Shown here: in pieces, positions 1-8,916 of the stretch
Layout of the letters: the number at the start of each line of letters is the position of its first letter
How positions within the stretch are numbered: position 1 is the stretch's first letter
Source: Streptosporangiaceae bacterium
GTDB taxonomy: Bacteria > Actinomycetota > Actinomycetes > Streptosporangiales > Streptosporangiaceae
DNA: 64,000 nt
Reading direction: 5' to 3'
Assembly (NCBI GenBank): GCA_025964695.1
Contig: JAOPYK010000017.1
Location: 17,176 to 81,175 of the forward strand
Made by a program: the position numbers and the translations under genes
Notes under the pieces: model-generated
The model's input: the letters and a program-made list of their open reading frames with translations, nothing else
Database searches by the model: none
What the model was told of the DNA's origin: nothing

Positions 1-368
1 AGATGGGCCGACAGCCGGGCGTTCCCCGCATCGCCCAGGCCGCCGAGATAGACGATCCGGCGGACCCCGGCCTCCCGCGCCGCCGCGGCGAACCGATGGG
101 CCATCTCCCGGTCACGGGCCGCGAAGTCGGCCCCGGTGTCGATGGCGTGCACGAGGTAGTAGGCCACGTCCACGCCCGACAGCGCCCGGGTCAGTCCGGT
201 GCCGTCGAAGAGGTCGGCCTCGGCCACCTCGACCAGCCCCCGCCACGCCGCACCGTCCAGCTTCGCGGGGTTCCGCGCGAGGCAGCGCACCTCGGCCCCG
301 GCCTCCAGCAGTCTCGGCACCAGCCTGCCGCCGATGTAACCCGTCGCCCCCGTAACGAGTACACGCAT
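1..368 (-). CDS. NAD(P)H-binding (NmrA-like/extended SDR) protein, N-terminal part
   Basis: The reading frame starts at ATG 368 and runs off the window edge, so only about 122 N-terminal residues are present. It opens with MRVLVTGATGYIGG, a Rossmann nucleotide-binding loop (GxxGxxG) at residues 7-13. Further along come a DLFDGTGL segment, a VDVAYYLVHA strand-helix and an RIVYLGGLG strand, the usual order in NAD(P)-binding NmrA/SDR proteins such as those that also carry DUF2867. The substrate cannot be predicted from the visible part. The gene points away from the purine locus and has no co-directional neighbour in the window. Confidence 0.8.
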   Translation of the reverse strand, partial: MRVLVTGATGYIGGRLVPRLLEAGAEVRCLARNPAKLDGAAWRGLVEVAEADLFDGTGLTRALSGVDVAYYLVHAIDTGADFAARDREMAHRFAAAAREAGVRRIVYLGGLGDAGNARLSAH

Positions 369-572
369 GCTCCCCGCCATGCCCAGCGGCTCGCCAGGTC
401 ATGCGTGATCTCATCGCCCGTCCCGCCGCTCGGGGCCGCACGGTGGGGTCACGCTGATGGTCGTCCCAAGGTGAACGACGCCTCGAAATGGATGCAGCCC
501 AAGCGTCACAGCCTGTCGGCAGGCCGCCGGGCCGGCCGAACGGCGCGACGGTGAAGCTGTGGCAGCCGGACG

Positions 573-659
573 CTGGACCCGCAAACCCTGCCCGGAATGG
601 GACGGATGGCCGTGTTCACCGATCCCGACGGCAACCCGGTCGGCCTGTTGAGCCCCTGA
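573..659 (+). pseudogene. C-terminal remnant of a VOC/glyoxalase-family gene
   Basis: In the frame ending at TGA 657-659 the last 20-odd codons read LPGMGRMAVFTDPDGNPVGL followed by LSP. This is the C-terminal strand of vicinal-oxygen-chelate (glyoxalase/bleomycin resistance) proteins, including the FTDPDGN motif. The same frame is closed by a stop at 552-554, and no VOC-like sequence was found upstream in any frame. The piece is therefore a gene tail left after deletion. The rest of 369-810 holds no convincing gene. Confidence 0.6.
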
Positions 660-687
660 CATTCGAGGGCCGCGGCACCCCGACGAC

Positions 688-739
688 CTGACCTCTCCGT
701 CCCCGAGACAGGATCCGCCCCAGACGCAGGAGAGGTCAG
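688..739. terminator. Inverted repeat downstream of the purine permease
   Basis: CTGACCTCTCC at 688-698 and GGAGAGGTCAG at 729-739 are perfect 11-base complements around a 30-base loop. A second smaller hairpin, GGCTC/GAGCC inside ACCGC/GCGGT, lies at about 768-803, nearer the permease stop at 811. Either could end transcription of the minus-strand purine operon. Neither has a T-run, which is usual for high-GC actinomycete terminators. Confidence 0.4.
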
Positions 740-810
740 CCCTGGTTTCGCCCCGATTCGGGACATACCGCTTTTGGCTCCGGAGAAGAGCCGTGCCTGC
801 GGTGACGGTC

Positions 811-2247
811 TCAGACGCCCAGCAGTCTCTCGATCGGGGAGATGGCGAAGTAGGCGGTGAAGAGGATGACCACGGGCCAGAGCGCGAGGTGGATGTCACG
901 CCATTTGCCCTGGCCTGCTTTGATCGCCGCGTAGGCGATCAATCCACTCCCGATCCCGTTGGTGATCGAATAGCTGAACGGCATCAGCACGATGGTGAGG
1001 AACGCCGGGATGGCGATCGCGAGGTCGGACCAGTCGATCTTCGCTACCTGGGTCATCATCAGGGCGCCGACCACCACCAGTGCGGGCGCTGCGGCCTGGG
1101 CGGGGACCACGGAGGCGAGGGGGGTCAGGAACAGGCTGCCGGTGAACAGCAGCCCGGTGACGATGTTCGCCAGGCCGGTACGGGCTCCCTCACCGACGCC
1201 GGCCGCCGACTCCACGAACACCGTGTTGGCCGAGGAACTGGTAATGCCGCCGATGGCGGCCGAGACGCCGTCGACGGCCAGGATGCGGCCGAGCCTCGGC
1301 ACCTTGCCGTCCTCCCCGATCAGCCCGGCCTCGTCGCAGATGCCGAGGATGGTGCCCATCGCGTCGAAGAAGCCGGAGAGCACGAGCGTGAACAGCACGA
1401 CCAGCGCGGTGACGACGCCCGCGCGGCCGAAACCGCCGAACAGGTCGACCTTGCCGAGCAGCGCGAAGTCGGGGGCGGAGAACAGCTTGTGCGGTGCCTT
1501 GGGAACGACGGTGCCCCAGGCCTTGTCCGGGATGGTGGCGGTCGCGTTCACGATGACGGCCAGCAGACCGGCCGCCGCGATGCTGATGAGGATCGCGCCC
1601 GGGACGCCCCGGGTATACAGCACGATCATCAGCAGCAGGCCGAGAACGAACACCAGGACCGGCCAGCCCTCCAGATGGCCGTTCCTGCCGAGGGTGAGCG
1701 GCGTCCCCGTGGCCGCCCCCACGAATCCCGCGTCGACCAGGCCGATCAGCGCGATGAAACAGCCGATGCCGACCGCGATGGCGTGCTTGAGCGGCAACGG
1801 GATGGCGTTCATGATGCGTTCGCGCAGCCCGGTGAGGGCCAGCACGACGATGACCGCGCCCTCGAGGACCACCAGGCCCATGGCCTGCGGCCAGGTCATG
1901 TGCGGGGCGGCCTGGAACGCGACCACGGCGTTGATCCCGAGCCCCGCGGCCAGCGCCAGCGGGACGTTGCCGACCAGCCCCATCAGGACGGTGGCGACGG
2001 CCGCCGACAGGGCTGTCATCGTGGTGAGCTGCGGGATGGACAGGCCCGCGCCGGTGACGTCCTTGGCGCCGCCCAGGATGATCGGGTTCAGCAGGATGAT
2101 GTACGCCATCGCCACGAAGGTGGTGACGCCGCCGCGCACCTCTCGGGCGAGGGTGGTCCGGCGCTCCGTCAGCTCGAAGAACCGGTCCAGCGTGCCGCGG
2201 CGCCCCGGCGTCTCGTGCTCACCGCTGGGCCGCTCCACGTGCGTCAT
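811..2247 (-). CDS. NCS2-family purine permease (hypoxanthine/guanine type)
   Basis: This is a polytopic membrane protein of about 478 residues. The GVTTFVAMAYIILLNPII first helix, the GLGINAVVAF segment and the FDAMGTILGI segment identify the AzgA/PbuG-like branch of nucleobase-cation symporters, which import guanine, hypoxanthine or adenine. About 12-14 hydrophobic segments are visible. I chose ATG 2247 over the upstream ATG 2274 because GGAG stands at a proper distance before it and the protein then starts MTHVERP. It is the last gene of the minus-strand purine catabolic series, 115 bases after the xanthine dehydrogenase molybdenum subunit, and so probably supplies purines to that pathway. 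Confidence 0.9.
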   Translation of the reverse strand: MTHVERPSGEHETPGRRGTLDRFFELTERRTTLAREVRGGVTTFVAMAYIILLNPIILGGAKDVTGAGLSIPQLTTMTALSAAVATVLMGLVGNVPLALAAGLGINAVVAFQAAPHMTWPQAMGLVVLEGAVIVVLALTGLRERIMNAIPLPLKHAIAVGIGCFIALIGLVDAGFVGAATGTPLTLGRNGHLEGWPVLVFVLGLLLMIVLYTRGVPGAILISIAAAGLLAVIVNATATIPDKAWGTVVPKAPHKLFSAPDFALLGKVDLFGGFGRAGVVTALVVLFTLVLSGFFDAMGTILGICDEAGLIGEDGKVPRLGRILAVDGVSAAIGGITSSSANTVFVESAAGVGEGARTGLANIVTGLLFTGSLFLTPLASVVPAQAAAPALVVVGALMMTQVAKIDWSDLAIAIPAFLTIVLMPFSYSITNGIGSGLIAYAAIKAGQGKWRDIHLALWPVVILFTAYFAISPIERLLGV

Positions 2248-2362
2248 CTGTGCTCCGATCAAAGGGCATGGCACGCCTTCTCCCCGCGATCAGATCGCAT
2301 GACCGAGTGTGGAGCTGTTCCCCCGGCGCGCCCTCGCTTGGTCCGTCTGGGCGAGCCACAGG

Positions 2363-4651
2363 TTAGCTGCCCGTGATGTGTTCCGGGCGAACCGGTATCC
2401 GGGTAAGGGCCTTGCCGGACGCCGCCCGGACGGCCGCGACGATCGCCGGCGTCGAGGAGAGGGTCGGCGGTTCTCCCGCCCCGCGCAGCCCGTACGGCGC
2501 GAAGGGATCGGCGTGCTCGAGGACCTCCAGTTTCATCGGCGGCATGTCGAGAATGGTGGGAATCAGGTAGTCGGTGAACGACGGATTGCGGATGATCCCG
2601 CCGGAGACCTGGATCTCCTCCATCAGCGCCAGCCCGAGACCCTGGGCGGTGCCGCCGTGGATCTGCCCCTCCAGCGCCAGCGGGTTGAGGATCTTCCCCA
2701 CGTCCTGCACGGCGGCCAGCTCCACCACTTTGACCAGCCCCAGCTCCACGTCCACGTCCACGACGGCGCGGTGCACGCAGAAGGCGAACTGGACATGGGC
2801 GTCGCCCCGCCCGGTCAGCGGGTCCATCGGCAAGGTCGGGCGGTGGCGGAACTCTCGGGTCTCCTCGACTGCCGTGTCGCCCAGGAGCTCGGCCAGGCCG
2901 GCGACGGCCCCCTCCGACGCGGACACCACCTCGCCGTCCACGAGGGTGATCGCGTCCAGGGAGCGGCCCAGCCGCTTCTCAGCGAGTTCGCGGACCCGGT
3001 CCCGGACCGCCGCACAGGCGGTCTTGACCGCCCCGCCGGTCATGTACGACTGGCGCGAGGCGCTGGAGGAGCCGGCCGAGCCGACGCCGGTGTCCGCGGG
3101 CGCGACGGTCACCGTCCGCACCCCCAGCTCGGTCCGGGCGATCTGTTCTTGCACCGTGACCAGGCCCTGGCCGACCTCGGCGGCGGCGGTGTGCACCAGC
3201 ACCGAGGGCTCCCCGCCGATGATCTCCAGCCGGACCCGGGCCGTGGAGTGGTCGTCGAACCCCTCGGAGAAGCAGATGTTCTTGATCCCGATGCCGTAGC
3301 CGACCCCCCGGACGACCCCCTCGCCATGGGTGGTGTTGGCGGCGCCACCGGGCAGGTTCCGGATGTCACCGGTATCGGTGGCCGCGGGCATCGGGAACGC
3401 ACCGGCCCGCTTCAGCAGATCCGCCAGCGGCGCCGGCATGTCCACGATCTGCCCGGTGGCGATCGGCGAGCCTTCGCTGATCGCGTTACGGATCCGTACC
3501 TCGACCGGGTCCAGCCCGCAGGCCTCCGCCAGCCTGTCCATCTGCGACTCGTACGCGAAGCAGGCCTGGACGGCACCGAAGCCGCGCATCGCGCCGCAGG
3601 GCGGGTTGTTGGTGTAGACGCCGTACGCGTCCAGCGCGATGTTGGGCACCTCGTACGGCCCGACGCCCAGCGAGGCGGCGTTGCCGGTCACCGCCGGGGT
3701 GGTGGAGGCGTACGCTCCGCCGTCCAGGATGATCTCGGCCTTCACATAGACGAGCCTGCCGTCGCGGTCGGCACCGTGCTCGTAGCGCATCAACGCCGGA
3801 TGCCGGTGCACGTGGCCGAAGAACGACTCCTCCCGGCCGTAGACGATTCTCACCGGCTTGCCCGTGTGCAGGGCGAGCAGGCACGCGTGGACCTGCATGG
3901 ACAGGTCCTCGCGGGCACCGAAGGCGCCGCCGACCCCGGCCAGGGTCAGCCGTACCTTGCCGGGCGGCAGCCCCAGGCACGGGGCGATCTGCTCTTGGTC
4001 GGCGTGCAGCCACTGGGTGGCGACGTAGAGGTCGACTCCGCCGTCCTCCGCGGGGACCGCCAGCCCCGACTCCGGCCCGAGGAAGGCCTGGTCCTGCATA
4101 CCGACCTCGTATTCACCGGTCACGACGACCTCGGCCCGCGCCCCGGCGGCGTCCCCGACGCGCATCGGCTGGTGCCGCACGACGTTGCCGCCGGGGTGCA
4201 CCGCGGCGCAGTCCGGATCCAGCGCGGCACGACGGGCGTCGACGATCGGCTCGAGGACCTCGTAGTCGACCCGGATCCGGTCGCACGCGCGGCGCGCTGT
4301 CTCCGGATGGTCGGCAGCCACGATGGCCACGGGCTCGCCCTGGTAGCGCACCTCGCCGATGGCGAGCACCGGCTGGTCCCGGCGATCGAGCCCGTACGTC
4401 TTCTCGCCGGGTACGTCCTCGTGCGTGAGCACCGCGTGCACCCCGGGCAGCTTCAGTGCCTCGGTGATGTCCACGCCGAGAATCCGGGCCCGCGGATGCG
4501 GGCTGCGCAGCGTGGCGCCGTGCAGCATCCCGTCCATCCACAGATCCGAGGAGTAGGCGAACTCCCCGGTCACCTTGAGTATGCCGTCCGGCCTGGGCAG
4601 GCTGTCGCCGATCCCGCCCCGGACGGGCGCGCCGATCTGGATGTCGGTCAT
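2363..4651 (-). CDS. Xanthine dehydrogenase, molybdopterin-binding subunit
   Basis: This 762-residue protein is the large subunit that hydroxylates hypoxanthine and xanthine to urate at a molybdenum-pterin centre. After a short lead come an Ald_Xan_dh_C domain (roughly residues 20-125) and the two cofactor-binding domains. Visible motifs are GVGGAFGARED, RGFGAVQACF, AEVGQG and, near the C-terminus, GAGEPP, which carries the catalytic Glu of the family. ATG 4651 gives a natural N-terminus (MTDIQIGAPV). The open frame extends upstream to 5053, but that part is a shadow of the next gene. The FAD and 2Fe-2S subunits are encoded upstream in the same operon, on the other side of an amidohydrolase gene. 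No XdhC-type maturation gene is seen. Confidence 0.92.
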   Translation of the reverse strand: MTDIQIGAPVRGGIGDSLPRPDGILKVTGEFAYSSDLWMDGMLHGATLRSPHPRARILGVDITEALKLPGVHAVLTHEDVPGEKTYGLDRRDQPVLAIGEVRYQGEPVAIVAADHPETARRACDRIRVDYEVLEPIVDARRAALDPDCAAVHPGGNVVRHQPMRVGDAAGARAEVVVTGEYEVGMQDQAFLGPESGLAVPAEDGGVDLYVATQWLHADQEQIAPCLGLPPGKVRLTLAGVGGAFGAREDLSMQVHACLLALHTGKPVRIVYGREESFFGHVHRHPALMRYEHGADRDGRLVYVKAEIILDGGAYASTTPAVTGNAASLGVGPYEVPNIALDAYGVYTNNPPCGAMRGFGAVQACFAYESQMDRLAEACGLDPVEVRIRNAISEGSPIATGQIVDMPAPLADLLKRAGAFPMPAATDTGDIRNLPGGAANTTHGEGVVRGVGYGIGIKNICFSEGFDDHSTARVRLEIIGGEPSVLVHTAAAEVGQGLVTVQEQIARTELGVRTVTVAPADTGVGSAGSSSASRQSYMTGGAVKTACAAVRDRVRELAEKRLGRSLDAITLVDGEVVSASEGAVAGLAELLGDTAVEETREFRHRPTLPMDPLTGRGDAHVQFAFCVHRAVVDVDVELGLVKVVELAAVQDVGKILNPLALEGQIHGGTAQGLGLALMEEIQVSGGIIRNPSFTDYLIPTILDMPPMKLEVLEHADPFAPYGLRGAGEPPTLSSTPAIVAAVRAASGKALTRIPVRPEHITGS

Positions 4652-4784
4652 CAGGTTTGCGGCATGGATACTGCAGCCTTGAGGCCGGGCAGGAAACGCC
4701 GCTCCCTCCCTTCGCGTGGGTCGAGGCCCGGCGCGTTCGCGGGGATGAGGCCTTCGGGCGAGGCGAAAGAGGCGCAAAGGGGCT

Positions 4785-6131
4785 TCACGAGGCCTCCATG
4801 ATCGTGCGATGGGCGGCGGCCCCGGCCGCGCCGAGGGCCTCCTGTGAGGCCGTCCGGAGGGTGCCGTCCTCGACGACGATGCGGCCGCCGACCAGCAGCC
4901 GCGCGAGCGGGGGAGTGGGGCCGTGCACCAGCGCCACCAGCGGGTCGTCGATGGCGGCCCGTACGCCGTCGACGCGCCAGAGCGCGATGTCGGCGAGCTT
5001 CCCGGGTTCCAAGGTGCCGATCTCGTCCTGCCGCCCGAGGCAGCGGGCACCACCCAGCGTGCCGAGCTCCAGGGCCTGCCGGGCGGTCAGCGCCTTCGGT
5101 CCGCCCGCCGCGCGCTGGAACAGCATGGCCTGCCGCAGCTCTCCCGCCAGCGGGGTCAGCTCACTGGAGGCCGCGCCGTCCACGCCGAGCCCCACCGGGG
5201 CGCCGGCCGCCAGCAGCGCCGAGACCCGGGCGATGCCCGCGCCGATCCGGGCGTTGGAGGTGGGGCAGTGCGCGACCCCGGTGCCATGCGCGGCGAGCCG
5301 GCTGATGTCGCGGTCGTGCAGGTGCACGCAGTGCGCGAACCAGACGTCGTCGCCGAGCCAGCCGAGCTTCTCCATGTAGTCGACCGGGGTGCACCCGAAC
5401 TGCTCGAGGCAGTGCTCCTCCTCGTCGAGAGTCTCCGCGAGGTGCGTGTGCAGCCGTACGCCCGTGCGCCGGGCGAGTGCGGCCGCCTCGGTCATGAGCT
5501 CCTCGGTCACCGAGAACGGCGAGCATGGGGCAACCGCCACCTGCAGCATCGAACCCGGAGACGGGTCGTGCCACCGGCCGATGGCCTCCTCGGTGGCGAT
5601 CAGGGCCGCCTCGGTCTCCTCGACCACCTCGTCGGGGGGCAGCCCGCCGTGCGAACGGCCCCGGTCCATCGAACCGCGGCACGGGTGGAACCGCACCCCC
5701 ACCTCACGGGCCGCCTCGATCTCCGCCTCGAACAGGTCACCTCTCCCGGCGGGGAAGACGTAGTGGTGGTCACTGCTGGTCGTGCAGCCGGACAGCGCCA
5801 GCCAGCCCAGCCCGGCGCCCGCCGCGCCGCGCACCACCTCGGCGTCCATTCGGGCCCAGATCGGATAGAGCTCGGTGAGCCACTCGAAGAGGGTTCCGTC
5901 CGAGGCCATGCCCTGGGTGGCCCACTGGTAGAGATGATGGTGGGTGTTGACCAGCCCGGGTGTCGCCAGGCAGCCGGAGGCGTCGATGTAGTCGAACCGT
6001 TCGCCCGGGGGCATCAGGGCGTTCGCGGGCCCCACCGACAGGATCCGGTCCCCCTCGATCACCAGGTGCCCGGAGGTGTACTCCTCACCTGACACCGTCA
6101 CGATCGCGCAGTTCTCGATCACGGTCTTCAT
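4785..6131 (-). CDS. Amidohydrolase, 8-oxoguanine deaminase / guanine deaminase-like
   Basis: The 448-residue metal-dependent hydrolase has the TIM-barrel amidohydrolase motifs in order: NTHHHLYQ (residues ~63-70), HTHLAET, HCVHLHD and the metal-binding Asp in GVDGAAS. The sequence resembles the AtzB/8-oxoguanine deaminase subgroup, whose members turn 8-oxoguanine directly into urate; guanine deaminase or another purine aminohydrolase is the alternative. Its ATG overlaps the stop of the 2Fe-2S xanthine dehydrogenase subunit by 4 bases, so the two are translationally coupled. The gene sits inside the xanthine dehydrogenase operon, where urate from this enzyme and from xanthine would enter uricase together. 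Confidence 0.88.
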   Translation of the reverse strand: MKTVIENCAIVTVSGEEYTSGHLVIEGDRILSVGPANALMPPGERFDYIDASGCLATPGLVNTHHHLYQWATQGMASDGTLFEWLTELYPIWARMDAEVVRGAAGAGLGWLALSGCTTSSDHHYVFPAGRGDLFEAEIEAAREVGVRFHPCRGSMDRGRSHGGLPPDEVVEETEAALIATEEAIGRWHDPSPGSMLQVAVAPCSPFSVTEELMTEAAALARRTGVRLHTHLAETLDEEEHCLEQFGCTPVDYMEKLGWLGDDVWFAHCVHLHDRDISRLAAHGTGVAHCPTSNARIGAGIARVSALLAAGAPVGLGVDGAASSELTPLAGELRQAMLFQRAAGGPKALTARQALELGTLGGARCLGRQDEIGTLEPGKLADIALWRVDGVRAAIDDPLVALVHGPTPPLARLLVGGRIVVEDGTLRTASQEALGAAGAAAHRTIMEAS

Positions 6132-6682
6132 CCGACGCCGCCCCCGCTCTCCTGCGCGATCTCATGGTCCGTGCCGCCGCCCGCGCGATCACGACCGTTG
6201 GCGGCCGCCTTCCGCGCCGCGGCCAGCCGGACGGCATCGAGGATCTTCTCGTAGCCGGTGCACCGGCACAGGTTCCCGGCCAGCGCCTCCCGGATCTCCG
6301 GGTCGCCGGGGGCGTCGCATCCCGCACCGATGGTGCGTTCCAGCAGGTCATGGGTCTGCACCAGCAGTCCCGGGGTGCAGAACCCGCACTGTACGGCACC
6401 GGCGTCCACGAACGCCTCCTGCACCGGGTCGAGGCCGCCCTCATTGCCGAGGCCCTCGACGGTCCGTACGTCGCGGCCCTCGGCCTGCCCGGCCGCCACC
6501 AGGCAGGCGCACACCGGCACGCCGTCCAGATAGACCGTGCAGGACCCGCATTCGCCCTGCTCACAGGCGTTCTTCGAACCGGGCAGCCCGCACCGGTCGC
6601 GGAGCACGAACAGCAGGGATTCGCCCTCCCACACGTCGTCGGCGGCCTGGGGCCGGCCGTTGACGGTGAAGCTCACGCGCAT
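6128..6682 (-). CDS. Xanthine dehydrogenase, 2Fe-2S subunit
   Basis: This is a 184-residue protein with the two [2Fe-2S] clusters of the xanthine oxidase family. The plant-ferredoxin-type set is CEQGECGSC plus a later Cys (residues ~40-62). The second cluster set is QCGFCTPG and CRCTGY (residues ~98-145). It passes electrons from the molybdenum centre to FAD. The start overlaps the end of the FAD subunit gene by 10 bases and the end overlaps the amidohydrolase start by 4 bases, so all three are tightly coupled. The C-terminal 25 residues are Gly-rich and probably disordered. Confidence 0.93.
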   Translation of the reverse strand: MRVSFTVNGRPQAADDVWEGESLLFVLRDRCGLPGSKNACEQGECGSCTVYLDGVPVCACLVAAGQAEGRDVRTVEGLGNEGGLDPVQEAFVDAGAVQCGFCTPGLLVQTHDLLERTIGAGCDAPGDPEIREALAGNLCRCTGYEKILDAVRLAAARKAAANGRDRAGGGTDHEIAQESGGGVG

Positions 6683-7566
6683 CGCAGTTCCCTCCAGGTC
6701 CAGTTCAGCGTGCGGCGGGCCAGCACCGAGAGAGCGTGACGGCGGTACGCCGCCGTACCCCGCACGTCATCGATGGGGCTCGCGGCGGCCGCGACCAGCT
6801 CACCGAACCGGACGGCCACCTCCTCGTCGAGCGGGCCGTCCCAGTCCAGGTCACGAGCCAGCAGCTCCTCGGCCTCCCGGGCGCGTACCGGAGTCGGAGC
6901 CGCCGAGCCGATCCCGGTGCCCGCCCGCCGCTCCGCGGGGTTCAGCGCCAGTGAGAACGAGCACACCGCGATCACCATGGCGTTCCGGGTACCGATCTTG
7001 GAGAACTGCTGTGGTCCCGCGGCCACCGGCACCCGGACCGCGCGGATCAGCTCATCCGGCTCCAGAGTGCTCCTCCTGCGCGGCGTCCCGGGGGGCGCGG
7101 CCCCGGACGGGCTCGCCGGGATCCGGAAGAACTCGCCGATCGGTATCGCGCGTGCGCCCCGGACCGACTCCACCTCGACGGTGGCCCCGGTCGCCAGCAG
7201 CGGCGGATGGGCGTCCCCGGCGGGTGAGGCCGAGCCGAGATTGCCGCCGACCGTGCCCCGATTACGGATCTGCGGCGAGCCGACCGTACGGGAGGCCATG
7301 GCCAGGCCCGGCAGGACCTCGCCCAGCTCCTCGATGATCTGGGTGTACGGTACGCCGGCGCCGAGCCGTACGGCCCCGCCGTCGCGATCCCACCCCGACA
7401 GCTCGGGGATCGCGGTCAGGTCGAGCAGCGCCTCGGGGCGAGGCCGGCCGAAGTTCATCTCCACCATCACGTCGGTGCCACCCGCGATGGGCCGGGCGCC
7501 GGGCCGCTCGGCCTTCGCGGCCAGTGCCTCCGCCCAGGTGACCGGTCTCAGGAAGTGCATGTGCAT
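6673..7566 (-). CDS. Xanthine dehydrogenase, FAD-binding subunit
   Basis: This 297-residue protein has the FAD_binding_5 domain (IAGGTDVMVEMNFG near residues 28-41, then TVGSPQIRNRGTVGGNLGSA, the FAD-contacting loop). A CO dehydrogenase flavoprotein C-terminal domain follows (about residues 185-290). A Pro/Arg-rich stretch around residues 148-165 looks like a lineage-specific insertion between the two domains. Two ATGs two codons apart (7566 and 7560) could both be used. It is the first of the xanthine dehydrogenase subunit genes and lies 121 bases after uricase, the widest gap in this operon apart from the one before the Mo subunit. Confidence 0.92.
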   Translation of the reverse strand: MHMHFLRPVTWAEALAAKAERPGARPIAGGTDVMVEMNFGRPRPEALLDLTAIPELSGWDRDGGAVRLGAGVPYTQIIEELGEVLPGLAMASRTVGSPQIRNRGTVGGNLGSASPAGDAHPPLLATGATVEVESVRGARAIPIGEFFRIPASPSGAAPPGTPRRRSTLEPDELIRAVRVPVAAGPQQFSKIGTRNAMVIAVCSFSLALNPAERRAGTGIGSAAPTPVRAREAEELLARDLDWDGPLDEEVAVRFGELVAAAASPIDDVRGTAAYRRHALSVLARRTLNWTWRELRCA

Positions 7567-7582
7567 GGCCTCAGGTGTCTAG

Positions 7583-7644
7583 GGCGCTCGCTGCGCTCGA
7601 GCGGTTGGCAGGCGCTCACGTGTTCATGGCGCTCGCTGTGCTCG
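7583..7644. repeat. Pair of GC-rich near-palindromic direct repeats
   Basis: GGCGCTCGCTGCGCTCG at 7583-7599 recurs with one change at 7628-7644. The units are 45 bases apart and each is partly self-complementary (CGAGCGCAGCGAGCG on the other strand). They fill the gap between the uricase and FAD-subunit genes and could form stem-loops in the operon mRNA. Confidence 0.6.
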
Positions 7645-7687
7645 CGTGGCCGGCACGTGCTTTGGGGCGGTGGGCTGCTGGTCACCG

Positions 7688-8554
7688 TCACCACCATGCC
7701 TGGTTGGCGGGCTGTACGTCGTCGCGGAGCACGGTGCCTTCGATCAGGCCGTACGGGCGGTCCGCGGCGAAGAACACCTCATTCGGATTGTCCAGCCCGA
7801 AGGGCTCCAGATCGACCACGAAGTGGTGTTTGTTGGGCATGACGAACCTGATCTCGCAGATCGCGGGGTGCTCCTCCAGCACCCGGCGGCCCATCGTGTG
7901 CAGCGTCTGCTGCAGTGACAGGCTATGCGTGGCGGCGAACGTCTCGATCAGCAGCCCGCGCACCGCGGCGAAGGACGCGTCCCAGGCGGTGCCGGTGTCG
8001 TCGCCGTGTCTCCACTCCGCGGTGACGGCGGTGGCAAGGATCCGGTCCCGGGTCTCCCGGAGGGTGGTGTACTCGTCGGTGGCGTAGCCCCAGAACTCCG
8101 AGCCGGCCGAGTTCAGCACCACCAGCTCGCGCAGCCCGGACACCACGTGCGTCCCGGCCCCGGTATGGGTGACCCGAGCCGTCCGGATCTCCTGGCCGCG
8201 CCGGACGAAGGAGTGGCCGGTCACCGGGACGCGGTCCCAGGCGTACTCCTCGACGCTCAGCCGGGCCCGGTGGATCGCCGGCTGCGAGGACACGAAATGC
8301 CGGGCCAGCAGCAGCGCGAACTCCTCTGGGGAGGCGATGCCGTGCTTGCGCGCGAAGGCGTACACGGTGTTCTTCTGCGAGTCGGTCGGCAGCGCGGCCG
8401 AGTTGTCCCCGGACAGGTAGACCTCGTCCAGATCCCCGGCCAGCGTCACGCCGACGTTGAGGTCCCGGATCTCGTGGGTGTCGCCGTCCCGGTTCACTCG
8501 TACGACGCGGGTCTCGGCCTTGCCGTACTGGTTGGCGCCCAGCACTATCGTCAC
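7688..8554 (-). CDS. pucL: Urate oxidase (uricase)
   Basis: This cofactor-free oxidase converts urate to 5-hydroxyisourate. The 288-residue length is normal. The N-terminal QYGKAETR holds the catalytic Lys, LPTDSQKNTVYAFAR holds the paired catalytic Thr, and the C-terminal MPNKHHF holds the conserved active-site His. Duplicated T-fold (tunnelling-fold) architecture is expected from these motifs. It is followed 20 bases upstream on the genome by uraH, which acts on its product. It heads the second half of the operon, after the repeat-bearing 121-base spacer. Confidence 0.96.
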   Translation of the reverse strand: MTIVLGANQYGKAETRVVRVNRDGDTHEIRDLNVGVTLAGDLDEVYLSGDNSAALPTDSQKNTVYAFARKHGIASPEEFALLLARHFVSSQPAIHRARLSVEEYAWDRVPVTGHSFVRRGQEIRTARVTHTGAGTHVVSGLRELVVLNSAGSEFWGYATDEYTTLRETRDRILATAVTAEWRHGDDTGTAWDASFAAVRGLLIETFAATHSLSLQQTLHTMGRRVLEEHPAICEIRFVMPNKHHFVVDLEPFGLDNPNEVFFAADRPYGLIEGTVLRDDVQPANQAWW

Positions 8555-8574
8555 GGTGCTCCCTCGGTAATCAC

Positions 8575-8916
8575 TCAGCTCCCCCTGTAGGTCGTGTAGC
8601 CGTACGGGCTGATCAGCAAGGGCACATGGTGGTGCTCGGCCGGGTCCGTGATCATGAAGACGACGCTCACCTCCGGATAGAACGTCTCCGTGCCGGTCGC
8701 GGCGAAGTAGGGGCCGGTGCCGAATCGCAGCCGGTAGGTGCCCGCCGCCTCGTGCTCCGAATCGGCGGGCAGGAGGCCGCTCAGCCGCCCGTCGCCGTCG
8801 GTCTCGGCCTCCACGATCGGCCGCCAGGTACCGCCGTCGTAGCGGTCCAGCCGGATCGGCACCCCGGCGGCCGGCCGGCCCCTGCCGGTGTCGAGGACAT
8901 GTGTGCTGAGCGTCAT
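8575..8916 (-). CDS. uraH: 5-hydroxyisourate hydrolase (transthyretin-like)
   Basis: This 113-residue protein has the features of HIU hydrolases: LSTHVLDTGRGRPAAGVP at the N-terminus with the catalytic His, HHVPLLISPYGYTTYRGS at the C-terminus, and the diagnostic terminal YRGS tetrapeptide that separates the enzymes from true transthyretins. It hydrolyses 5-hydroxyisourate to OHCU. Its ATG overlaps the uraD stop by 4 bases, placing the three urate-to-allantoin enzymes in consecutive coupled order. Confidence 0.96.
   Translation of the reverse strand: MTLSTHVLDTGRGRPAAGVPIRLDRYDGGTWRPIVEAETDGDGRLSGLLPADSEHEAAGTYRLRFGTGPYFAATGTETFYPEVSVVFMITDPAEHHHVPLLISPYGYTTYRGS

Noticed and set aside
811..2376. 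Long open frames on the plus strand opposite the NCS2 permease and other genes
   Set aside because: They are mirror frames of high-GC genes, rich in Arg, Gly, Asp and His, without start signals or recognisable domains; the minus-strand products have clear family motifs.
4652..5053. N-terminal extension of the xanthine dehydrogenase Mo subunit
   Set aside because: The extension overlaps the amidohydrolase gene out of frame and reads as Arg/Pro-rich noise.
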